DNA of 7,252 bases, from assembly GCA_947424995.1 (NCBI GenBank), contig CANDYO010000100.1, positions 1-7,252 on the forward strand, given 5' to 3'. This DNA is from Rickettsiales bacterium. GTDB taxonomy: Bacteria; Pseudomonadota; Alphaproteobacteria; Rickettsiales; CANDYO01. The notes beneath the pieces were generated by a model, which searched no databases, had not been told where the DNA came from, and saw only the letters and a list, made by a program, of their open reading frames with translations. This document shows positions 1 through 5,862 of the stretch, in pieces (position 1 is the stretch's first letter; each line of letters opens with the position of its first letter). The position numbers and the translations under genes were made by a program.

Positions 1-144
1 AAAACCTTCTGAATTACTATTGTGTCTGGAGGTGAAAACACAGAAGAAATTTGTAAAAAATGACAAAAACCATGTCAAGAAAAAAATGCAAAATTATTAA
101 AAATATTGCGCTAAATCACTACCGGTGAATAGTTACAAAATATA

Positions 145-173
145 TTGATGAATCAAAGAAAAACCGAAATAAA
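145..173 (+). promoter_or_regulatory. Weak promoter candidate and small palindrome upstream of the GT90 gene
   Basis: TTGATG at 145-150 could be a -35 box, followed after 17 nt by the AT-only hexamer AATAAA at 168-173 as a poor -10. The -35 overlaps a perfect small inverted repeat, TTGAT-GA-ATCAA (145-156), which could be an operator half-site pair. The region is so AT-rich that such matches are expected by chance. This is the only promoter candidate I can offer for the four-gene unit. Confidence 0.2.
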
Positions 174-193
174 AATAGTAATAAATTTATAGT

Positions 194-200
194 AAAGGAA
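194..200 (+). promoter_or_regulatory. Ribosome binding site deciding the GT90 start
   Basis: AAAGGAA lies just upstream of two adjacent in-frame start codons, GTG at 206 and ATG at 209. The core AGGA (196-199) is 9 nt from the ATG and 6 nt from the GTG, so both are possible. ATG is preferred because it is the stronger start codon and the spacing is normal. The choice changes the protein by one residue only. Confidence 0.55.
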
Positions 201-208
201 ATTAGGTG

Positions 209-1468
209 ATGTTTTATAAAGGCCTTTTTTTGCTGTTTATATTATTTTTAAATTTTGACGTATCGGCCGCAGAAGAACTTAAAATAATATCGACTGAAAG
301 CTTCGTAGCTCAGAATCCTTCGCAAGAGCGTCAAGCTATCGTAGAGTTTATTATTCATCAATTTGATAACAAACGTGAATTTGGTATTAGTCAAAAAAAG
401 TTAAATGATGCATGGGATGACCAACAATTAAGAGATGTCTTCTTTATGGCACGGTTCCAGATTATTGATCAGAAACTCTATGCTGATAGTTTTGATATGG
501 TAAATCATAGAGTTGATACGATGAGTAATCGGTTCTTTGAACTGTTATTGTATTTTCAAAGACTTATAAGTTTGTATAAAATTAATGATGTTGATTTTAT
601 TTTTTATATGAGAGATACGGTAAGAGATGAGAGTGGTTTAGCGAATAATATTTTAGATATGCCTGCTTTTACTATGTCAAAAGATATAAATGCTACATAT
701 GAAAAAAATCTGTTTTTGTTCCCAGATATATCATTGATAATGAATAGTTGGCAAAACTTGATTTTAGATATAGAGCAAGCGAATGTTACTAATCTTTGGG
801 ATAGTAAGATAGAGCAAATATTTTGGCGTGGAGCTACCACAGGAGACAAAAAATTTTACAATATAAATAATTTTGATAAGTTACCACGCTTAACACTTGT
901 GATGCAGTCAAAACTATATCCAGATCTAATTGATGCTAGATTTACAAATTATGCTCAAATATCTAATGATTTATCAGGAAGAGAGCTAAGAGAAATATTA
1001 GATATCTTGTTTGAAAAAAATATGACAAGAGTTAAAGAAATCGATCATTTAAAATATAAATATCTAATGTCAATTGATGGAAATAATTGCACTTGGGGTA
1101 GGCCAGTATGGATTATGTTAGCTAACTCAGTTTTGGTCAAACAAGAAACTAGCAAGATACAGTGGTTTTATCCGGCTATGAAGCCATATGTTCACTATGT
1201 GCCAGTAAATGAGAGGCTAACTGATATATTTTCTCAAATTGAGTGGATGAAAACTCATGATCAAGAGCTACAACAAATATCACAAAATGCGCAGAAGTTT
1301 GTTAAAAATAACTTAATGCCAGAGCATCTTGATGCTCAGACTGTTTTAATCCTTAATGAATACCATAAATTGCATAAAGGTGACAAAATTACTGCAACTA
1401 TGCCTCCAGTAGAAGAAACTCTTGCAAAAATAGCCGCTTTAAGAGACACTCATACAAAAATGAAATAA
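209..1468 (+). CDS. GT90 (CAP10-like) glycosyltransferase with signal peptide
   Basis: Predicted glycosyltransferase of 419 residues in the GT90/CAP10 family, which includes bacterial LpsA-type LPS sugar transferases and eukaryotic lumenal O-glucosyl/xylosyltransferases. Residues 1-20 form a signal peptide: Lys4, a Leu/Phe/Ile core and a VSA-type cleavage site. Family landmarks follow in order: an Asp-containing segment FYMRD (132-136; Asp136 is a candidate catalytic base), FPD (171-173), a WDSK...FWRG block (197-208), PRLTLVMQSKLYPDLIDARF (226-245), and the most diagnostic block, HLKYKYLMSIDG (280-291) through GRP, LANSVLVKQE and MKPYVHYVPV (324-333). Length is normal for bacterial members. 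It is the first gene of a probable four-gene unit. The donor and acceptor are unknown. A clear export signal is odd for an enzyme that would use a cytosolic nucleotide-sugar; the signal could alternatively remain as an uncleaved anchor. The family call is firm; an LPS role is inference. Confidence 0.87.
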   Translation: MFYKGLFLLFILFLNFDVSAAEELKIISTESFVAQNPSQERQAIVEFIIHQFDNKREFGISQKKLNDAWDDQQLRDVFFMARFQIIDQKLYADSFDMVNHRVDTMSNRFFELLLYFQRLISLYKINDVDFIFYMRDTVRDESGLANNILDMPAFTMSKDINATYEKNLFLFPDISLIMNSWQNLILDIEQANVTNLWDSKIEQIFWRGATTGDKKFYNINNFDKLPRLTLVMQSKLYPDLIDARFTNYAQISNDLSGRELREILDILFEKNMTRVKEIDHLKYKYLMSIDGNNCTWGRPVWIMLANSVLVKQETSKIQWFYPAMKPYVHYVPVNERLTDIFSQIEWMKTHDQELQQISQNAQKFVKNNLMPEHLDAQTVLILNEYHKLHKGDKITATMPPVEETLAKIAALRDTHTKMK

Positions 1469-1518
1469 GTTCGGCTTCGAAGAATCAGAAAAATTAAAAA
1501 ACCTATGGACCTAAAATA

Positions 1519-2802
1519 ATGAAACACTTCAAATTCCCTATTTATATCACTCTTATCATCATTATTTCTTTTATGTCCTATCGGACCTTTATTAAGAATA
1601 ATGATCTAACCATTAATGGTCGGATGAAATATGCCGATAGTGTTGGTAGGCAACCTATTGATCTGATCAACATGCTTAGCGACGAAGGTATAAGTATTAA
1701 TTTTTTTAGTCCTGTATTATCAAAGCAAAACCTAGGTTCAAAAGTTAAAGCAGTTTTACGAAACTATAATTTTAAAGTAGGTAAAGTTTTTATTAATGAA
1801 AACTTACTAGGATATTTTTCTAGAGAACCATACATCTTCGATAGTCCTATCTATAAAATGCTTAGTAAAATCAATGGGATTGATCGTTCTAAGCAAATCT
1901 GGCTATCTTACACTATGTATGAATCAGATAAAATTAGCCCATTTTGGGTTGAAGAGCTAAATGATCGATATGATGCAGCAATTTTACCGGATAAAAATTT
2001 AGTACCAGTTTATCAAAATGCTGGAGTAAAAATTCCATTATTTGTTGTTCCTTTAAGCATTGATTATCATGGTGCATTAGAGCAGCCTTTAAAAAACAAA
2101 GCTCATCCTATTTTCACTTTCGCAAGTTTTAGTACTATTGAAGATCGTAAAAATACTCTTAAGTTATTACAGGCATTTAAGCAAGCTTTTGGTAATAGAA
2201 AAGATGTACGTCTATTGATTAATGCTAGAAGAAGCGAAAACCTATATAGGAAGAAAATAATTGACTATATCGTTGAAAACGATCTAACTAATGTTGATTA
2301 TCATGTAATAGAAAAAAATGCAGAAGAGTATAATAAAAACTTTGATCAAGTTGATTGTTATGTATCTTTTTCTAAAGGAGAGGGCTTTTCAGTACAGCCT
2401 CGCGAAGCAATGGCAAGAGGAATTCCAGTAATTGTAAGTGATAGTTTAGCGCAAAAAACCATTGCAGATTCAGATTTGGTTGGAGTGGTTCATGCAAAAA
2501 TTGCTAGAATAGCTACTTATTGGGATGATACGGTGATTATGGGACGTAATTTTGATGTACAAACCAATGATGCCGCAGCTGCTATGCTAGATGTTTATAA
2601 TAATTATCAAAAATACCTAAAGCTTGCACCAAAAGCACGCGAGTGGGCGAGCAAGTATACTTATGAAAATACTAGATCATTATACGTAAATCTGGTAAAA
2701 CCTAAGAAGGTATTGTTAGGAGATAAAAATGAGATTACCGATGAATATCTTATGACTAATTCAAAAACTTTATATAAAAAATATAAAGACCTTTATAAGT
2801 AA
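1519..2802 (+). CDS. GT4-type glycosyltransferase with N-terminal membrane segment
   Basis: Predicted retaining glycosyltransferase of 427 residues with a GT-B fold (GT4/group 1). Residues 7-20 are a hydrophobic membrane segment after the basic start MKHFK. The N-terminal Rossmann half contains WLSYTMYESDKISPFW (128-143) and a YDAAILPD stretch (151-158), then GVKIPLFVVPLSIDY (169-183), the pattern of GT4 enzymes that begin their C-terminal half with a RKN motif (210-212 here). The nucleotide-sugar site is marked by an intact E-x7-E motif: Glu288 and Glu296 in GEGFSVQPREAMARG (287-301). It starts 50 nt after the GT90 gene and ends 16 nt before the next gene. The ribosome binding site is weak, with only a GGA near 1505, so translation may depend on the upstream gene. 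Basic residues lie on both sides of the membrane segment, so topology is ambiguous: a cytoplasmic face or a periplasmic face are both possible. Substrates are unknown. Confidence 0.88.
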   Translation: MKHFKFPIYITLIIIISFMSYRTFIKNNDLTINGRMKYADSVGRQPIDLINMLSDEGISINFFSPVLSKQNLGSKVKAVLRNYNFKVGKVFINENLLGYFSREPYIFDSPIYKMLSKINGIDRSKQIWLSYTMYESDKISPFWVEELNDRYDAAILPDKNLVPVYQNAGVKIPLFVVPLSIDYHGALEQPLKNKAHPIFTFASFSTIEDRKNTLKLLQAFKQAFGNRKDVRLLINARRSENLYRKKIIDYIVENDLTNVDYHVIEKNAEEYNKNFDQVDCYVSFSKGEGFSVQPREAMARGIPVIVSDSLAQKTIADSDLVGVVHAKIARIATYWDDTVIMGRNFDVQTNDAAAAMLDVYNNYQKYLKLAPKAREWASKYTYENTRSLYVNLVKPKKVLLGDKNEITDEYLMTNSKTLYKKYKDLYK

Positions 2803-2806
2803 ATTT

Positions 2807-2812
2807 AGGAGA
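2807..2812 (+). promoter_or_regulatory. Strong ribosome binding site of the RTX-like gene
   Basis: AGGAGA lies 6 nt before the ATG at 2819, inside the 16-nt gap after the GT4 gene. It is the best Shine-Dalgarno on the plus strand of the window, so this small protein may be made in greater amount than its neighbours. Confidence 0.7.
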
Positions 2813-2818
2813 AAAAAA

Positions 2819-3385
2819 ATGAAAAAATCATCAATCGTAAAATTCTGTGTAGCTCAAGCTGTTTTATTAATTGCTGTAGTCTTCGGATGGTTTCTTTATC
2901 AAGGCTATCAACATGAAAATGAAGTTAGTTATACTCCATTTGCTATGAAGGCAGATTCCTTAGGGTTAAGTGAGATTCCAATTGCGGCAGTAATGGAGGG
3001 TACTTCTGAAGATAATTTGCTCATTGCCGCTCCCAAGGGAAGTAAAATATTTGCTAAAGGTGGGCTTAATTACATTATTGCCAATGGAGGAGCAGATGAG
3101 CTTTATTACAGTCTTTGTAGCACTAAAATTATTGATGATCAAGTCAGTGTAGTTGAAGGCTTTGATCCTAAACAAGATAAATTATATGTATTTTGTGGGC
3201 ATCATGAAATTAATCCAAAAGATATCAAAATTATTCATAGTAGTTTTGAAGAGCAACCAGTTACATACGTGCAGATACAAGGTGAGCACGCTGTAAGCGC
3301 CATTGCTTTATTGGGCGATATTGATATAAATGCTAAAGATATTATCCTCAATAAGCGTTGGGAAGCAGCAAAAGATAAGAAGTAA
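2819..3385 (+). CDS. Membrane-anchored protein with degenerate RTX / serralysin C-terminal-like domain
   Basis: This 188-residue protein has a basic start (MKKSS), one membrane segment at about 10-27, and a soluble domain probably outside the inner membrane. I do not recognise a named family, but the soluble domain follows the plan of the C-terminal domain of RTX proteins and M10 serralysins. It has a GTSEDNLL opening (61-68, compare GTxGDDxL) and glycine turns spaced like RTX nonapeptides (GSK 74-76, GGLN 81-84). NGGADELYYS (89-98) resembles GGAGADTFVFS, and VVEGFDPKQDKLYV (111-124) resembles the DFDPGEDKIDL strand. The end, YVQIQGEH...IALLGDIDINAKDIIL (150-177), resembles the closing strands. 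Most calcium-ligand aspartates are missing, so calcium binding is doubtful. There is no protease domain. The anchor replaces the usual C-terminal secretion role. It sits between sugar transferases and a protease, 16 nt after the former. Function is unknown; the homology is my reading of the pattern. Confidence 0.8.
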   Translation: MKKSSIVKFCVAQAVLLIAVVFGWFLYQGYQHENEVSYTPFAMKADSLGLSEIPIAAVMEGTSEDNLLIAAPKGSKIFAKGGLNYIIANGGADELYYSLCSTKIIDDQVSVVEGFDPKQDKLYVFCGHHEINPKDIKIIHSSFEEQPVTYVQIQGEHAVSAIALLGDIDINAKDIILNKRWEAAKDKK

Positions 3386-3433
3386 TTGTCTTTAAGCTCT
3401 TCGCCACCTAAATACACAGATTAAGGCATTTAT

Positions 3434-4336
3434 ATGAATATAATCCCAGATTTACTATTTGAAAGAGAAAATTTAAAAGCGCAACTAAAGCGTTGGAAAT
3501 GGCTGTTTTTTATAGCAATAATAATATTTATTATTGTTATTGGTAGAAGTTCTTTATCAACTAATCATCAAGATTTGGTGGCTAGAATTAGATTAGATGG
3601 AGTTATAGAATATAGCCCTGAATTAATAGATAAATTGAAAAAGCTAGGTGAAGATCCTAAAATAAAAGCGGTAATATTACACATAAATAGCCCTGGTAGC
3701 ACTGCATTTGCAGGTGAAGAATTATATATTACCTTAAAGCAGATAACTAAAAATAAGCCAGTAGTTTCAGTACTGGAAACAGTAGCGGCCTCTGGAGGTT
3801 ATATGGCAGCTTTAGGAACGAGTTATATTTTAGCACGCAATATGACAATTACTGGTTCTATAGGAGTATTATGGCAATCATTTGAGGTTGTCGAAATGGC
3901 CAATAAATTAGGAATAAAGTTTGTTGAGCTTAAATCATCTCCGCTTAAATCTTCTCCTAATCCTATGGAAATAATGACTCCAGAAGCTAAAGCAGTTGCT
4001 ATGGAAACAATTGATGATAGCTATCAAGTATTCTTAAAGATGCTAATGGAAGGCAGAAAAATGAATAAGACTCAAGCAACTAAGCTTGCTGATGGCCGAA
4101 TTTATACTGGGACAAGAGCTAAAGAGCTTAATTTAATTGATGCTATTGGCGGAGAAGATGAAGCTTTAATCTGGCTTGAACAAGAGAAGAAAGTTTCAGC
4201 TAAAGCTAGAGTAATTGACGTAGAGCTAGAAAAATCTGAAAGCATAATAAATGAGTTAGCTAAGTTTTTTCGTAATACAAATAGCATATTTGGCAAGCTG
4301 CTAAATAAAAGCAATTCTGGTGTTTTAGCTTATTAG
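3434..4336 (+). CDS. sppA: SppA-like signal peptide peptidase (S49), short form
   Basis: Membrane-bound serine protease of the S49 family, which degrades signal peptides left in the inner membrane after protein export. The 300 residues match the single-domain (half-length) form found in Bacillus and alphaproteobacteria, not the double-domain E. coli enzyme of about 618. A basic N-terminus precedes one membrane segment (21-37), so the catalytic domain should face the periplasm. The nucleophile is Ser120 in VAASGGYMAA and the general base is Lys172 in LKSSPNP, 52 residues apart, the same spacing as Ser147/Lys199 of Bacillus SppA. The oxyanion-region motif is INSPGS (84-89), where most relatives have SPGG, a mild substitution. 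TGSIGVL (140-146), MTPEAK (181-186) and the ADGRIYTGTRAKELNLIDAIGG block (209-230) are standard. An AAGG at 3423-3426 supports the start, 48 nt after the preceding gene. Family is certain; link to the neighbouring glycan genes is inferred. Confidence 0.95.
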   Translation: MNIIPDLLFERENLKAQLKRWKWLFFIAIIIFIIVIGRSSLSTNHQDLVARIRLDGVIEYSPELIDKLKKLGEDPKIKAVILHINSPGSTAFAGEELYITLKQITKNKPVVSVLETVAASGGYMAALGTSYILARNMTITGSIGVLWQSFEVVEMANKLGIKFVELKSSPLKSSPNPMEIMTPEAKAVAMETIDDSYQVFLKMLMEGRKMNKTQATKLADGRIYTGTRAKELNLIDAIGGEDEALIWLEQEKKVSAKARVIDVELEKSESIINELAKFFRNTNSIFGKLLNKSNSGVLAY

Positions 4337-4346
4337 AGTTTTTATT

Positions 4347-4464
4347 GTCATCCCTGGCAAGCTACCGTAGGTAGCGCGTGCCTAAGGATCTCAGGAGTTT
4401 TATTTCACGAGATTCCCGATCTCGCAAACTAGGCTTTGCCTAGCTTTTGCTCGTTAGGGATGAC
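4347..4464. repeat. 118-bp palindromic intergenic repeat, copy 1
   Basis: The element is bounded by perfect 9-bp inverted repeats, GTCATCCCT (4347-4355) and AGGGATGAC (4456-4464). It contains three further hairpins: GCTACC-GTA-GGTAGC (4361-4375, extendable by GGCA/TGCC), CGAGAT-TCCCG-ATCTCG (4408-4424), and CTAGGC-TTT-GCCTAG (4429-4443, extended by GCAAA/TTTTGC to 4424-4450). It would fold as a branched RNA or cruciform. It starts 10 nt after the sppA stop and fills most of the 179-nt gap to the next gene. No obvious target-site duplication flanks it. A 17-bp core is shared with a second copy at 5813-5856. It looks like a non-coding, transposase-less mobile palindrome. Confidence 0.8.
4424..4450 (+). 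terminator. Possible weak terminator hairpin inside repeat copy 1
   Basis: CTAGGC-TTT-GCCTAG forms a perfect 6-bp stem followed by C and TTTT, then GC. The short T run also pairs back to GCAAA. It could attenuate transcription leaving sppA, but the T tract is too short for a confident call, and the shape is mainly explained by the repeat. Confidence 0.3.
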
Positions 4465-4486
4465 GCATAAGTTTCAAGACCGATTT

Positions 4487-4510
4487 TATAACCGAAAAGC
4501 TAAATATATA
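4487..4510 (+). promoter_or_regulatory. Possible -10 elements close to the transporter start
   Basis: TATAAC (4487-4492) and TATATA (4505-4510) are the two -10-like hexamers ahead of the ATG at 4516. No Shine-Dalgarno sequence precedes that ATG. If TATATA were used, transcription would begin almost at the start codon, giving a leaderless message; if TATAAC were used, the leader would be under 20 nt. No convincing -35 box pairs with either. Confidence 0.25.
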
Positions 4511-4515
4511 CTTCT

Positions 4516-5769
4516 ATGCTTAAATCTTTATCTATATATTATCAAGCCAATGTTCTTAAAGTATGTTTATACGGTTTAATCAGCGGAATGAATTTATTAT
4601 TAAGCGGCAATAGTATCAATTTTTGGTTAGCAAATGTTGGTATTGATACCAAAATAATCGGATTCTTTTCTTGTATTGCGTTGCCATATGCACTTAAATA
4701 TTTCATTGCTATTTTTATTGATAAACACCAGATTTCAGTTTTAAGTAAAAAATTTGGTCAACATAAAGCCTGGTTGATTACTAGTCAATTAATGCTAACT
4801 TTATCATTGATAATTTTAAGCTTTCTTAAGCCCACTGAGAATCTATGGCCAATCGCTATTACTGGCTTCTTTATTGCTTTATTTGCAGTTGTTCAAGACA
4901 TTATTCTTAATGCTAATCGGATTAAAATTCTTAAAGCTGATCAGCAAGGTCCTGGCACTGCTCTATATAGTGTTGGTTATCGTATAGGGATGCTCTTTAC
5001 TGGTGCTGGAGTAATTTTTGCCTCAGCTTATATTAGTTGGGCTAATATATATTTAAGTCTTGCGGCAATATATTTTGTTCTAACTATTATATTACTTTAT
5101 TTCTATTCTGATGAAGTGAATCAAAAAATTATCCAAGAAGAAGAAACCAAGAGCTTATGGCATAATATATTTATTAAACCTTTTAAGCATTTTTTGAGTT
5201 TAAATAACTTTATTTGGGTTATATTATTCATTATCATCTATCGTTTAGCAGACAATATGCTAATTGTAATGATCAATCCATTTCTCTTGCAGGTTGGCTA
5301 TGATGCTATAGAAATTGCTAGTATTTCAAAATTCTTTGGTACGATAATGATTATTATTGGTGGAATTATTAGTGGACCTATTATTACTAAGCTCGGAACT
5401 AGAAAAAGTTTAATTAGCTTTAGCTTAATGCATATGATGGCTCATTTGCTCTTTATTATACTAGCTTCTATTGGAAAAAATATTCAGTTCTTATATTTTT
5501 TAACTGCCTATGAGGCTTTAACCAGTGGAATGGTGATGACAGTATATATCTATTTTATTAGTAGCTTATGCAAAGGAAAATATGTGGCTACTCAATATGC
5601 TTTATTAAGCTCAGGAATCGGATTTTCACGAGTATTGTTTCCAGTTGGTTCTGGAATAATTGTTGATTATTATGGTTGGGTGCTTTTCTTTGTTATAATT
5701 TCTATTATTTCAATGCTTACCGTATTATTCACCTGGCTTCTACCAAAAGAGCTTTATCAGATTAAATAG
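4516..5769 (+). CDS. ampG: AmpG-like muropeptide MFS transporter
   Basis: Inner-membrane permease of the major facilitator superfamily, AmpG group, which in other bacteria imports anhydromuropeptides released from the wall for recycling. Its 417 residues contain about 12 membrane segments. AmpG signatures are present: GLISGMNLLLSGNSINFWL (20-38), IGFFSCIALPYALKY (48-62), FGQHKAWLITSQ (80-91), QDI..NANR (127-135), GYRIGMLFTGAG (154-165), the second-half YRLADN (242-247) and the strongly diagnostic ATQYALLSS (358-366). In relatives the fourth motif usually reads QDIxxDAYR; here Asn132 stands where Asp is usual and Asn134 where an aromatic is usual, so substrate range may differ. The start is set by the match of the N-terminus to the family, since there is no ribosome binding site. 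Rickettsiales commonly carry several AmpG paralogues, so this may be a divergent one importing something else. Family confidence is high; substrate is inferred. Confidence 0.87.
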   Translation: MLKSLSIYYQANVLKVCLYGLISGMNLLLSGNSINFWLANVGIDTKIIGFFSCIALPYALKYFIAIFIDKHQISVLSKKFGQHKAWLITSQLMLTLSLIILSFLKPTENLWPIAITGFFIALFAVVQDIILNANRIKILKADQQGPGTALYSVGYRIGMLFTGAGVIFASAYISWANIYLSLAAIYFVLTIILLYFYSDEVNQKIIQEEETKSLWHNIFIKPFKHFLSLNNFIWVILFIIIYRLADNMLIVMINPFLLQVGYDAIEIASISKFFGTIMIIIGGIISGPIITKLGTRKSLISFSLMHMMAHLLFIILASIGKNIQFLYFLTAYEALTSGMVMTVYIYFISSLCKGKYVATQYALLSSGIGFSRVLFPVGSGIIVDYYGWVLFFVIISIISMLTVLFTWLLPKELYQIK

Positions 5770-5803
5770 GTGATTGTTAAAAAGTTGTTTTTTGGCTTAA
5801 AGC

Positions 5804-5858
5804 AAAAATCTGCGTCATCCACGGAAGCTAGGCTTTGCCTAGCTCCGAGGATGACGTA
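5804..5858 (-). terminator. Intrinsic terminator of the minus-strand gene
   Basis: Read on the minus strand, the long hairpin of repeat copy 2 (stem 5811-5858, about 20 pairs with one bulge, one mismatch and a 3-nt loop) is followed after 2 nt by TTTTT (complement of 5808-5804). It begins 4 nt after the stop codon of the minus-strand gene. In the plus direction the same hairpin lacks a T run (TAAGC follows), so it would serve the transporter gene poorly or only by stalling. Confidence 0.65.
5813..5856. repeat. 44-bp palindromic intergenic repeat, copy 2 (short form)
   Basis: Outer arms CGTCATCC (5813-5820) and GGATGACG (5849-5856) pair perfectly. Inside them are CGG/CCG and an 8-bp stem, AGCTAGGC-TTT-GCCTAGCT (5826-5844). 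The 17-bp stretch at 5828-5844 is identical to 4429-4445 of copy 1, and the outer GTCATCC/GGATGAC arms are shared. It therefore appears to be a version of the same family lacking the first two inner hairpins. It sits in the 93-nt gap between two convergent genes. Confidence 0.78.
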
Positions 5859-5862
5859 AGCT

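Noticed and set aside
72..128. Eighteen-codon frame MSRKKCKIIKNIALNHYR upstream of the GT90 gene
   Set aside because: It is short and lysine-rich in the way any A-rich sequence would be. The purine run near 28-35 is too far upstream to act as its ribosome binding site.
604..849. Minus-strand open frame of 81 codons
   Set aside because: It lies wholly inside the GT90 gene, opposite its conserved WRG block, has no ribosome binding site and no recognisable product.
2966..3417. Two minus-strand open frames (2966-3175 and 3235-3417)
   Set aside because: Both are mirror frames of the RTX-like gene, whose own strand has a strong ribosome binding site and a coherent domain pattern.
4102..4314. Minus-strand open frame of 70 codons
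   Set aside because: It overlaps the conserved C-terminal part of sppA and shows only low-complexity serine/leucine content.
4347..4464. tRNA or small structured RNA gene suggested by the cloverleaf-like set of three hairpins
   Set aside because: There is no acceptor-stem CCA context, no TTCGA T-loop or anticodon loop arrangement, and the hairpin shapes are explained by the palindromic repeat family.
5781..5792. Terminator for the transporter from AAAAAGTTGTTTTTT
   Set aside because: The stem would be only A-T pairs with a 4-nt loop, too weak to stop transcription by itself.
4347..5856. CRISPR array suggested by repeated palindromes
   Set aside because: There are only two copies, they differ in length and are 1.4 kb apart with a gene between them, and no cas gene is present.
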